Positions 45,761 through 57,300 of a DNA stretch of 64,000 bases are shown here, piece after piece. The notes under the pieces are model-generated. The model ran no database searches. It was not told where the DNA came from and was given only the letters and a program-made list of their open reading frames with translations. A program made the translations under genes and the position numbers. Source of the DNA: Clavaria fumosa (Eukaryota; Basidiomycota; Agaricomycetes; Agaricales; Clavariaceae); assembly GCA_951802425.1 (NCBI GenBank), contig OX637801.1, positions 496,001 to 560,000 on the forward strand. Direction: 5' to 3'. Position 1 is the first letter of the stretch. Each line of letters opens with the position of its first letter.

Positions 45761-48700
45761 ATGGAAGAAAATCAAAGGTAAGCATGCAGTGTCAAATCTA
45801 TGACCTTTTGGAGAGATTAAAAGCATTTTAAGCATCGCCTCAGCTGAATTTAACCTCTCCACCATCCCAACCGCCCTAGAGCCTGAGGCAGATGACGGAT
45901 TAGGCCAATCAATGATTGGGGAGAGAATATTGCAGCACCAGCTGGCATTTGACGACCTTTATTCCAGGTTTGATGAGCGCAAGCTGTTGACATTACCTCT
46001 TTCTAGAATGCACCGTTTTCACCAAATGGACTACTGGCCTCATACCATCAAATGGATGCTCCAAAATCGCATTCAGATTGATGTAGACAAGGACAGTATC
46101 GTGCCAACCAACAAACGAGTGTGGCAAGTCAAGGATCACTTCCTTGACTTCACACTGAAGACATCTGATGGCGTTGGCCTTTCGGCATGGATCCCAAACA
46201 TCACGACAAGTCATACTTGGGAAATTAACCTCGACCTCAACAGACCATACCACGCATTTAAGGCCAAGCGAGGGCAACTTGGGTTTAATCGTCAAAATGC
46301 AATGCTGTGGTGTGGCCGTGCACCAAATGGTGAAGATCTGTATCTCTGCCTAGTCGACAAGTCATACTTAGACGGCAACACACTGGAGGATGACTCAGCA
46401 GCGGATTCCTGTATGAAACACACCCATTACTATATGCTCTTGCACTTCCTGGGTTCTATGCTTGCTCGTAATCCGGACAAGAGTGTCACAATCTTTGTCG
46501 ACTATCCAGATGACCCTTGCCGACTTGACAAAGTGAACACGGGCCTGTGAGTCTGTAACCTTTCTTGCATATTTTCCTGTCCAGTCTACACAGTGACAAC
46601 CATGTGGTCATGACGGAATTGTTCCGCACAAAAGACGCGTCTTTCTCGCGGCACTCCCACATTTTTTGTCCAGTCCATGCAGTGACAACCATGTGGTCAT
46701 GACAGAATTGTTCCGCACAAAAGACGCATCTTTCTCGCGGCACTCCCACATTTCTCTGTCCATTCCACAGTGACAACCATGTGGTCATGACAGAATTGTT
46801 CCGCACAAAAGACGCGTCTTTTTCGCGGCACTCTCACATTTCTCTACTGTTGTCACTGCATGTATCTGACAAATTTGTCCTCCAGAAGTCACACAATTCC
46901 ACTTCGCTTAGGAGAGATGAAACAACTGCACACCGACATTTCTGCAAAGTGGCGGGATTGGGTGGAGAATGCACCTGATCATTGGAAATCTGATGGGTTT
47001 CTAAATCGCATACCAATCTCAGTTGCCTGTCGTTATGGGCAAGATCAACCACTAGACATCACAACACACAAACAACAGCTCATGCAAGAATTTTCGGCAA
47101 ACATTCAGGCTCGACGACTTCGCTTCTTTTCCTTTGCATTGGCAACTCATATTGAGTATGTTTTCCTGCCAATGATACTTCAGTCTTTGTGACAAGTGTA
47201 TCTCCAGCTGTTTTCATGTGCAAGAGTGGAATGTCATTGATCCTGAAGATATCAGAGCAGAACATCCACAGATCTTTGATTCACAGGACCCATCTACCAG
47301 GGAGGAAATAAATGACCTTGTTGCTCTGCCGCTGGAGACTGATGCAGGAGAGGAGATTCGAATTTATTCGCCAGATGGTAATCAAATTATGCGACGCGAA
47401 CCAATGTTCCAAGATGCAGACCCACCTCCATGTGCGCCACTCGTAAACCTTCGTACCATTCAACAATTCTTCGAATCATCTTCTGAATCTCTCCTGCTGG
47501 ACCACAACGAAGACTCAGATTCAAATTCAAATTATCCTCCCCCCTCCCAAGAGGATGCACACTGCTCATTGTACCCTCAAGCTTACCTGAAAGTCTTTGG
47601 CCAGGTTCAAGCAAATGGAGTTCCCCCAGCATTTCGAGCTATTGTGAAAGAGATTAATTCTACTGTTGGTCGGACAGAGGTCCATGAATCTGACTTTGAA
47701 GATGAAGATGAAGACCCTGCCCCACAAGAACATACAATCAGACTGGACCCATTGATATCTGACTCCTGTCAGATTTACAATGCAGTTGCTCACAAACTCA
47801 TGGCACAAGCAGGCACATTGGATGCTGTTCAGGGTGACATAACAGCTGCCCTCGCAGGCAGTTATGCACAATTGCAAAAGGACCGATTGGTTGCGCAGCG
47901 TGCATTCAATGTCTGCGAAGCTAATCTGCCTCACAGACGTGTGGAGCATCGTCTCTCAACTGAGCATGTCCGCAAGTCACTGAGGCTAGAGAATGTATAT
48001 GTCTTAAAGCTTCAAGATCTGTCAGACAAGTGGCGCAATGGCAGGTGCGACTTTCACACACTCTCTAACAGTGGTTGGCAGAGTCTCATGGGTACCAATG
48101 TTCAGAAGCATCCTTGACAAAGTGATCATTCCTCTACTTGTTGCATGGAAACGCTATTCAATTTTCGAAGAGCTCAAGCGACATCTTGTTGTATTCCGTG
48201 CTCAAGTAAGCATTTGAATCATCAACAATGTCAAGACACTCAATGTTTTGCTTGCATTATAGATATTCCCACAGGCATATATCTACAATACAACTGGAGT
48301 ATGTGCTCTGCTGGAGAAGATCTGGGACATCTGTGTAGAAAGAATCAAAAGCCATCAGGAGGTGCCTCCATACCTTGTTGAACTATCAGCAGCCCTGGAA
48401 CGTGCTTATGCCTATGCATTCAATGGCCACGGCAAAATGCTCTGTTCACTCCTCCGACCTTTGGATTTGCAGCAATCTTTGCTTGAATATGGAATGCCAG
48501 CAATATCAGACCGACTTATCTCTGTTTCTGATGGTGGCAAGGGATCCATCAGCATTGACCGTGCAAACTGGCCAATGAAGGGGGATATGCCTTTGTTGTC
48601 TTCGTCAAAATCGATGCAGATCCGATATGGTGAACACTTCCAATATGTGAGTATATCATCCGTCCAATATGTGAAACTTGCCGCATAAAAGACGCGTCTT

Positions 48701-50629
48701 TTATGCGGCGAGTTTCACATATTGATTATCCTAAGAATCTCTGCATAAAGGATGCGTCTTTTATGTGGAGATTCTTGGAATAATCCAATATGTCAAACTC
48801 GCCGCATAAAAGACGCGTCTTTCATGCGGAGATTCTTGAAATAATCAATATGTGAAACTTGCCGCATAAAAGACGCGTCTTTCATGCGGAGATTCTCAGA
48901 ATCAGGCCATTGCTGACAACCATGGCAGGTGTATTCTGCAAGATTTGCCATTCAACATCTTCGATATCGGCCTATACCACGTCACTACAAAGACCTTGAT
49001 CAAGCAATCAGCATGGCAAAGAGGATTGCATCCATTGCCTTTGGAGTGTTTATTGAAGATGTAAAGACCTTTGTCAAGGTGGCCCTCAATGCTGAACTCA
49101 ACCGCCTGGCAATATGCGAAGATCAAGATGATGAAACAATGCAACTTTCAGAGAAGCGGCGCAAACTGTTGAAGCAATGGCTAAAATCCAGTTACCCCCT
49201 TGACTACCAGCCTGCAAACAGACTTCTTGCCAAAATTATTGCCTCTGACAGCCAGCAAGCACTTGTGGGCCTTCCCCTGTCACAGGTCATGAAAATCTCC
49301 ACTATGGAATGTGTCCAGAAAATGTACGACCTCTGCAAGCCAGGTTCACGAGTTGTCAACGTCGCCCCACTTGTTCCTGCTGGTCGTTTCCCAGCAGTCC
49401 TGCAAATTGCCATCGAATACATGTCAAGGATTTCCCCAGCAACTGCTGATGCTAACCGTGAAGCTTGGGTCAAGTACTACCTCAAGGAAGTGCTGGTTGA
49501 ACAACACATTCGTTATGTTCCATGGCATCATGATCCTCATGCAGACCAAGGTCGACAGCCAAAGAAGGCAGTTTGGAACAAGTGGATGAATCTAGGTGCT
49601 CCTGACACTACCGCCAGTCTCCTACCTCCCTCGACAGATGATGCAGAAATACATCATACCAACCCATCTCAATCCGATCCAAATGTCCCATGGTTCTTGT
49701 CAGCAATTGCTCTGTCTGAACTCACCTTATATCTGGACCGGGAGGTGAAACCAATGGAATGGAAACAACCTCAGCAGGGGACAGAATATGTTACTGCAAC
49801 TATTCATTGGGCACATGCAAAATTTGACATGAAGAATCCTGCGCACAAATTGGCACTTGTATCTGCAGCAATTTTTATGCGAATCCTGCCCAATGTTGGC
49901 TTCCCCACCGAGCGTCTCGAGAGGCGGCCAGCTACCACAGATAGGGCCACAACCACAAAATACATTCAAGAATCTGCATGGTCATATCCAGGGCACAAGA
50001 ATGGATTAACAGATATGAGACCATTTGTTGGAATGGTTGTCACTGCAATCCTGGGTTATATGTATCCTCAAAGCCCACTTCGCCGTCGAATGGCACAATT
50101 CAAGAATGGAGTTGGTCAGGCATGGACAAAAAAATTTGGTTAGCCTTCAGTCCCTTCACATGCTAAATGCCCTTCATGTAAAGGTGATGGAATATGATTC
50201 TTTGTAACAGGTAGTAAAGGGATCAATGGTCCCAACCTTATTCGTCTTGGGACAGCATGGGGGTCTGGGCCAAAGGCCATTTCAGGGGGAGTTTATGAGC
50301 GTGACTGGGAAGTCTGGACAGAGGCACAGCTGTCAAAAAGATTTGAGCGATTCCGACAGGTGTTTGAAGAAAACCCACAATATGGTGCTTACCGGTCATT
50401 TACGATGCTGTGTGGGTCACAAACTGCAAATCTTCTCTGTGCCCTGGGCCACTGCACAGGTGAACCAGGTCTGTATAGGGCTCCAGCAGAATTTGTGACT
50501 CCCATGAAGGCTAAACAGGGGACAAAACAATCACGTCAAGGTGAGGATGAAGAGAGTGTGGCAGGTCCAAGTCGCAAGAAGAGGCAGTTGGATAGTGAGT
50601 TGGATGATGATGATGTCATGAGTGGATGA
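45761..50629 (+). CDS. Unknown protein, 1,324 aa, eight exons, intact
   Basis: Exons: 45,761-45,777, 45,833-46,546, 46,886-47,155, 47,208-48,044, 48,082-48,205, 48,263-48,646, 48,929-50,138 and 50,211-50,629. All introns are GT-AG and the sum, 3,975 nt, is one open frame ending in TGA. The first, 17-nt exon is inferred; the rest holds without it (1,292 aa from ATG 45,912). The product is largely globular, with an acidic Ser/Asp-rich stretch (about 47,460-47,740) and a basic then acidic tail (SRKKRQLDSELDDDD) like a nuclear-localisation signal. No known domain is recognised. It lies among transposons yet is undamaged. It could be a host gene or the protein of an unclassified element. Confidence 0.75.
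46575..46855. repeat. 88-89-bp tandem repeat with ACGCGT hairpins, in intron 2 of the unknown gene
   Basis: Three units share GTGACAACCATGTGGTCATG and CCGCACAAAAGACGCGTC. The palindrome AAAGACGCGTCTTT is at 46,631 and 46,808; at 46,720 it reads AAAGACGCATCTTT. Flanking CCGC/GCGG words extend the stem. The array fills most of the 339-nt intron. Confidence 0.9.
48666..48900. repeat. Four ACGCGT-centred hairpins, in intron 6 of the unknown gene
   Basis: The first is a 58-bp palindrome (48,666-48,723) with one mismatch pair per arm, centre AAAGACGCGTCTTT. Three more follow. Units 3 and 4 combine the left arm of unit 1 (AATATGTGAAACT) with the right arm of unit 2 (GGAGATTCTT). The intron runs from 48,647 to 48,928. 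Confidence 0.92.
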
Positions 50630-51419
50630 CAAACTTGATAAGACACATCCATATGTGACATGTTCAATACAATGATGCTTGACATTGTATATCTATATAA
50701 CATGAATACTGCTCACAACCATCATTTCTGTTAGCAAGTATAAGGGGGAAAGCCAACACTGATCTGGGAGTTTGGAAGCTGGTACTCAATCAATGGCATA
50801 TGCCATGCAAACGACGTGTCTTTTGTGCAGCAAATCTGAAAGGCCAACACTTTGTCCTGAACATGTGAGGGGTACATATGTGTCAGCAATTTAAGGTCTG
50901 TGTTTATCATGTTTGGTTGTGTTTGGTTTGATTTATGTTGAGTTTTAGACTTTGCAGTGTTAGTTGGTAAGTTTCAGAGTGCAAAAACAAGGATTAGGAA
51001 GGCTAATACCTCAGAAATGGGCATGAGTCTGCACCATCCCACTGGTGCCACCAATACTGCTCACCCTGATTGCACCATCCACCCTCTTCATCTGTGCACC
51101 CCACATGCACTGCCTGCCTACTCACTTCATTTGGCACTAATTCACTTGGCTTACCTCACTTGTGCTACCTCTAAGTCCCTGCTCCCACATGTCCCCAGTT
51201 ATCTCAGACCTTTGTTGTTTTGTCATTGTTCCCTCAGGAATCAAGCCTTGATTTCCTTACACTTGCTCATAAGTAGAATAGTGTCAGGACCCATTCATTT
51301 CTCCCCAACCTATGTCAACTCTACCAATGCCTATGGACCTCCTGACACCTCCCTACCACCTCACAAACCACCCTGTACCCTTCCAAAACCCGCTATCTGC
51401 TTCTGAATGCCTCCTGAAC
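50630..51419. other. 3' flank of the unknown gene, no gene recognised
   Basis: A degenerate hairpin word (GCAAACGACGTGTCTTTTGTGC) lies near 50,806. A Pro/His-rich ORF at 50,957-51,406 has no support. Confidence 0.5.
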
Positions 51420-52215
51420 CACATAGTTCAGTCAGATATTGTAGTATATAACTACATACCAGATGCTGCATATCCCCTGTATATAACACAGTACCAGATT
51501 CTGCCAGAGATATCTGTATCCTTAGTATAATACAAGTCTGCTGGAGGATATCCCTCTCCAGTATGAGACCTGTCCAGCAGAGAGATAAGATAGGCCTCTT
51601 TCATAAACAGTTACTATCACATGACCCAATATGTCACACTTACACACATTTGGGTGATGAATTATTGGAAACCTGCATCTAATTTAGACACAGTCCCTCC
51701 CTTGCAAATGTGCAACCCAGGACCAGTAGAAAAGGGTCATTGGGACAAATTGTGGGTTGTGAATTTTTTATTTTCAGCCTGAGGGTGGAGTAGATAGGTA
51801 TTTACAAAGGCTGCCTCAGGCCATTTCTGGCTATGCCTAAGTGACTCAAGCATCTAAATATTGCTGTTATCACAGTTTTGACCCTGCTACTATCCATCCT
51901 TTGGCTAATCTTGATCACATACACTCCTACATGCACATATATACTTTTTCCATTTAATTATCTACCATGGCAAGTCCACAAGAGCACTTCATGTGCATGC
52001 AGGTCAAATGATCACATGCATGTCACATACTTGTCACAGTAGTTGAATATGAACAAGGTCTATCTTATTAGGATATCCCTCTCCAGTATGAGACCCATCC
52101 AGTGGAGATATTAGGATATCCCCCTCCTGTAAGAGACCTGTCCAGCAGAGATATTAGGATATCCATCTCTGGTATGAGACCTCTCCAGTGGAGATAGTAG
52201 GACATCTATCTCCTG
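51420..52215. repeat. 44-bp minisatellite family, second locus
   Basis: The unique head (51,420-51,540: ATAGTTCAGTCAGATATTG, then GATATCTGTATCC) is followed by one or two units at 51,540-51,590 and, after unrelated sequence, by further units at 52,068-52,210 (GGATATCC, GAGACC.TCCAG.GGAGATA). Confidence 0.8.
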
Positions 52216-52659
52216 CACCTGGCATGGCTGCTTTTGGTAAGCCACTATGGCTGTGGGAACTTTTTCACACAGCTTGCAAAATATGACATATTATATATCA
52301 AAAAATTAGCAAAAATCAGGAGATTCTGGATCTGGACACCATACATTTGTATCCTTCTTAGTTCAATGTCAATTTGCAAAATACACTGAATACATTTGTT
52401 TTTCCTCAATTCTTCAATGCTCTGGCTTAAAAATAGATAGCTAGAGGGTCTACACACCACCTGTGGACGTATGGGAAGGGTGTGGATTAGATTAACAACC
52501 CACTCACCATCTCTGTCACCTCCCTGGAATCCATTACTAGGAATTAGGGTGTTATTGGTCTGGGAGCATGGCTATTTGTTAGATTGCAAATTTCAGCCAT
52601 CAGACTATGCCTTATGACATCTAAAACAGCCATACAAAAGCCCATAATATTTGGTGCAG
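52216..52659. other. Spacer between minisatellite loci
   Basis: No gene seen. Confidence 0.5.
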
Positions 52660-53375
52660 CACATAGTTCAGTTGGATATTGTAGTATATAACTACATACC
52701 GGATGCTGCATATCCCTGTATATAACAGGATACTGGATTGTGCTGGAGATATCCGTATCCTGAGTATAATACAAGTCTGCTGGTGGATATCCATCACAAG
52801 TATAAGACCTGTCCAGCAGAGTAAATAGGATATCCCCTCTCCTGTCCAGTGGAGAGAATAGGATATCTGTCTCCTATATGAGACATGTCCAGCAGAGATA
52901 TAAGGATATCCATCTCCTGTATGAGACATGTCCAGCAGAGTCAATAGGATATCTGTGGCCTGCATGAGACATGTCCAGCAGAGTAAATACTGTAAGGATA
53001 TCCCTCTCCTGTATGAGACATGTCCAGCGGAGATATGGGGATATCCATCCCCTGTACAAGACATGTCCAGCAGAGTAAATAGGATATCCCTCTCCTGCAT
53101 GAGACATGTCCAGCAGAGTAAATAAGGATATCCCTCTCCTGTACAAGACATGTCCAGCAGAGTAAATAAGGATATCCCTCTCCTGTACAAGACATGTCCA
53201 GCAGAGTAAATAAGGATATCCCTCTCCTGTATGAGACATGTCCAGCAGAGATATGGGGATATCCATCCCCTGTACAAGACATGTCCAGCGGAGTAAATAG
53301 GATATCCCTCTCCTGCATGAGACATGTCCAGTGGAGTAAATAAGGATATCCCTCTCCTGTATGAGACATCCTTCC
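52660..53375 (-). repeat. 44-bp minisatellite, main array with head
   Basis: The head (52,660-52,790) matches 51,420-51,540 and, inverted, 12,170-12,280. About 13 units follow with a 43-45-bp period, for example GGATAT at 53,126, 53,170, 53,214 and 53,257. Each carries GGATATCC.TCTCCTGTA and GACATGTCCAGC. All minus-strand frames stay open, giving false ORFs up to 281 codons. Confidence 0.92.
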
Positions 53376-54059
53376 CTGGGCAACCTGTTGCTGATGAGCC
53401 TCCTGCAACTGTTGAACAGTTGTTCCAACCTGACCTGACTGCTCCTTGCCTCTCACGTTGAGCCATTTGGGGAAAGAATCCTCAAGAATAGGTAAATACA
53501 CATCAGTTGCCCAGAACATTTTGAAATTTCAAGAGGCAGGAGGTGGTGAGTTGCAATCACATGGTATGCATTCAGGCCATGGGACTCCCACTTGTCGTTG
53601 ATTGAATGCTCATGTGATCATGGGTTGAAATTTTTCCAACTCCGACCTCACCAACTTTCATCCCTCTTTCCTTAACCACCACCATCATCATGCCTAAGAA
53701 TCTTTGCTTTCTTTTCTTAAAACACCACCACTGCTGCCAAAGGTGCAAGTCTTTCCTTTTTTTTCTCCTATTTTATACTCTGTTGGGGCAAAGCCCTATG
53801 GTCGAGTTTACATGATGTTGGCCTGCTAGTCAGGTTGTTCTACCGGTTCGTGTCTGGTCGTGAGCGGGGGTCAATGCGGAGCATCAACCAGCGCGGGGGT
53901 TCCGCGGGGTGTAGGCTGTGGGTGGTGTAAGGTAAGGTATGGTAGGTATAGTTCAAAGAGGAGGGTAGGGGGGAAGGGGGGGTGTGGCTACAAGGTGATC
54001 TGGCGGGTGCGTTAAAAAACCCCATTCATTCTTGGGGAAAAAGCTACTGGCAGTCGTTC
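53376..54059. other. No gene recognised; LINE 3' flank
   Basis: Non-coding. A homopolymer-rich stretch (CTTTCCTTTTTTTTC) lies near 53.75 kb. Confidence 0.4.
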
Positions 54060-54089
54060 GAAATTGTAAATGTAAGTATAGTCATAGTC

Positions 54090-54310
54090 CTAATCGTGAT
54101 CGTGTTCGTGTTCGTAGTTGTGGCGTGGGCGCAGGCGCAGTCATAGGCGTGGTTATGGCTGCGTGTGTAGGGGCGTGGGTGTGAGCGTGGGCATGAGCAT
54201 GAGTGTGAGTGTGCGCATGCGTGTGCGTGAGCATAGGGGTGGGCGTAGGCGTAGGTTGGGCGTGGGCGCGGGTGTGGGCGTGGGCATGTGCGTGTTGGGT
54301 TATGCCTCGC
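54090..54310. repeat. GTGGGCGTGGGC-type low-complexity tract
   Basis: Six-base-like repeats (GTGGGC, GTAGGC, GTGAGC, GTGTGC variants) fill the LINE 3' region. The antisense and sense ORFs here (His/Thr/Ala-rich or Val/Gly/Arg-rich) are repeat artefacts. Confidence 0.85.
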
Positions 54311-54336
54311 ATGTTGAGTCGCCGCAAATATGTTCG

Positions 54337-57300
54337 TTATGTCGGCGTGTTGTTTTGTTGTTCTTGTGGTTCTTGCTTGTTTCTGTGAAATCTTCCTGTG
54401 TCGTTTATGTACCTTAGGAGGTATTTTATAGATACTTCCTTCGTTAGTAGCCTGCTGATGGATCGGGCGTCACGTCCTATTTCTAGTTGCAGTTGCTCTT
54501 GTAGGTGCCGGAGGCCGGAGCATTGGATTAGGTAGTGTATAACCGTTTCCTCTTCTTCTTCGCATATCGGGCATATTGGGGAGCGGATCTTCCCTATTCT
54601 ATGCAGATATTTGTTTAGGGCAACGTGGCCTGTCCGTAGTTGTAGTAGTAATGCCGCATGTCTGCGGGGGAGAGATTTTGTGAGTGTGAGGAAGCGTTTT
54701 GATGGGAGGGAGTTGTCGATCTTAGCCGTTCGCATGTATCTAGGTGAAGCCTTCCAGTATCTTGCCGCCTTCTCTTTGAGTTTCGTCTCGAATAATCGTT
54801 TAGCGGCTGCTTTGTTCGTTGGGAGGGGTTGTCTGAGGATCTTGGGGAGGTGTCGTTTTTCAGAGGATGAGCCGTGCGCTGCCTGTTTTGCTAAGACGTC
54901 AGCCGCTTCGTTACCTGCTATTCCCGAGTGCCCTGGTGTCCATATGATCTCGCATCGAAAGGCTCCCCTCCTGGCTTGCGCTTTGTTCATGAGGGCCGTG
55001 AATTCATCGACTAGGGCGTGTCTGGACGTAGGTTTCTGTAGTAGTGTTGCTTGGATAGCTGCTTGGTTGTCCGTTGCGATCACGGCCATGGCGAATGGTA
55101 AGGTCTCTGTGCTGAGTAGTTGCGCTGCGAGTATAAGCCCTACTACTTCTGCGTTGTATACTGTGTGTTTGGCGTCGCTCCCGAGGTGGTACTGTAGGGT
55201 TCGGGTCGGTCGTCCTGTTCCTGAGAGCGTAGCTGCCGCTCCTATTCCGCCATCGTGGCCTGATCCGTCTGTAAATACTTTTACCTCAGCGTTGTGTTCT
55301 CTTGTGCGGCGGATCGCTTCCTCTTTGTCTTGGTCAATATGAATGGTGTGTTTGGGGACGTACTTTGGCCCCCGGTGGGTGACTTCTATGGTCCCCATGT
55401 TGTCCGGGTTAAGTCTTGGGTGCGCGGCTGTAAGTGCGTGTAGTGGGGTTCGATGGTGTTTTACTTGTGATCGTCTGGCCTTCCGGATGTGGTAGGAGAT
55501 TGGGTTGCTTTCTGGTAGAGTTGACATTCTCAATAGCGCTCCATAGCGTACCTTATCCAGTATTAGGTAAAACGGAAGGGTGTTGGTGTGTGCTTCTAGG
55601 ACGTCGGTGGCCGTGGTCCTGTATGCTCCCATCAGTAGTAAAGCTTGCCTGTGTATCCCGACGAGTTTTCCAAGGCGGCCTGTATGTTTTGCCTGGTTTT
55701 GTCTTGGGGATCTTGTAGGTGGTGCCGCCCAGACGTCCGCCGCGTATAGGATTTTGGGGATACATACCGTCATGTATAGTCGTCTTGCTAGGTGTATGGG
55801 GATGCCTAGCGTTGGTTTGGCGATGCGTCGGCATTGGATGGCCCAGTCGGCGCCTTTGGCAATGGCCTTTGATGTCTGTTCCGCCCAGCTGAGGGATTGA
55901 TTTAGCGTTACTCCAAGGAATTTTGTTGATTGCGCTGGTTTTATGAAGACGTTGCGGATCTTTATGCCGGGCCTGGGTATTGGTTGTCGTTTCCTCGGTT
56001 GGAAGGGCCGTGGCTCCTGGCGGCGCGAGAACCCGATCAGGGCAAACTTCGATACTTCAAACTCACAGTTGTGCGTTAGTGCCCATTGGAGTACTCCGTC
56101 TTCCTTCTCCATCTCGTTTTTTAACTTGTTGTTCGCTTCTTGGAAGTCGTTCCCTCGCGCGATTATGACTAAGTCGTCTATGTATCTGCTGGCCATGATG
56201 TCTTTACTTCATCTGTTGGTTGGGGCTTCGAGGGCCGGTGAGTTGTATAGGATGTAGCAAATGGGGGAGAGAGGGCATCCTTGGTCTAGGCCCACGTGAA
56301 TGTCGAGGGGTTCCGACCTGTAGTTGTCAAAGGTAATTACTGTTTTCCGGCCTTGTAGTTTTACGCCGATCCAGTCCGCGTATTCTTTGGGTATCCCGCA
56401 AAGTCGCATGTCATGTCGAAGGGTGTTGATGTCCACCGAGGGGAAGGCGCCCTTTACGTCTAGGAATAGGGCCGATGCGACCTTACCTACCCGCCATGCG
56501 TCTTGGACAAACTTCACGACTAGGTGTATAGCGTCTGTGGTCGTCCGCCCGAGTCTGCCCCCGAAGTGTTGTCTCGCCAGTAGGTTGTACTTCTCCATGA
56601 TGTACGAAAGGTCTTCGGCTACCGCCATGGAGAGGGGTTTTGCGATGGTGCGTAGGAGTACGATGGGTCGGTAGGCCTTGGGCACAGTATAGTCCGGTCG
56701 TCCTGGCTTCCGTAGGACTATAGAATCGTATTTCTTCCAGTGTGTTGGGTAAACCTGCAAGTCGAATGTCGCCTTGTATATTGGGAGAAGGTGTGGGATG
56801 AGTAGCGCGGCAGTTTTCTTTAGTACTACGTTTGCGATGTCGTCTGTCATTACCGCTTTGTAGGGTTTCATCTTGGCAATGGCTCGGTAGACTTGCGCTT
56901 CGTTTATCGGTCGGTATCTGCACACTGGGTCAGGGTATATAGTGTCATCGGGGGTCACGGGGTTTGCAGGTGGGGGAGGAAAGAAGGTGTGGTGAAGGAT
57001 CTGGCTTTTGCGGTCGTTGGTGTGTGCCTCTCGGTGAGCTATGTTTCGTGCCTGTGGGTCTTGAAGGTTGGGGATTCACGTTCGGCCGCCGTCGGTTGAT
57101 GGTGTTGAGATTAGTCTATGCGCATCCCAAACCTGCGGGTCCGTTAGTTCTTCGATCCATCCTGTCCAATGTTCGTGCTTGGTTCTTCTGATCATCTGTG
57201 AGTATTCGTTTCTAGTCCGCCGCCATTCCTCGTGGGCAGGGTGGGTTGGGTAAAGTCGAGCGCGGTATGCCTGGGAGCTGGCCCTGCGGGCCCGACGTCT

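Noticed and set aside
52621..53519. ORFs of 184-281 codons with a repeated CWTCL/GYP protein
   Set aside because: Three overlapping minus-strand frames are open at once because of the 44-bp tandem repeat. This is a repeat artefact, not a protein.
54118..54417. Arg/Val/Gly-rich ORF opposite the LINE 3' end
   Set aside because: Produced by a GTGGGC-type tract.
54611..55342. 243-codon plus-strand ORF, and similar ORFs at 55.4-59.6 kb
   Set aside because: Antisense shadows of LINE ORF1/ORF2, whose motifs and domain order are clear on the minus strand.
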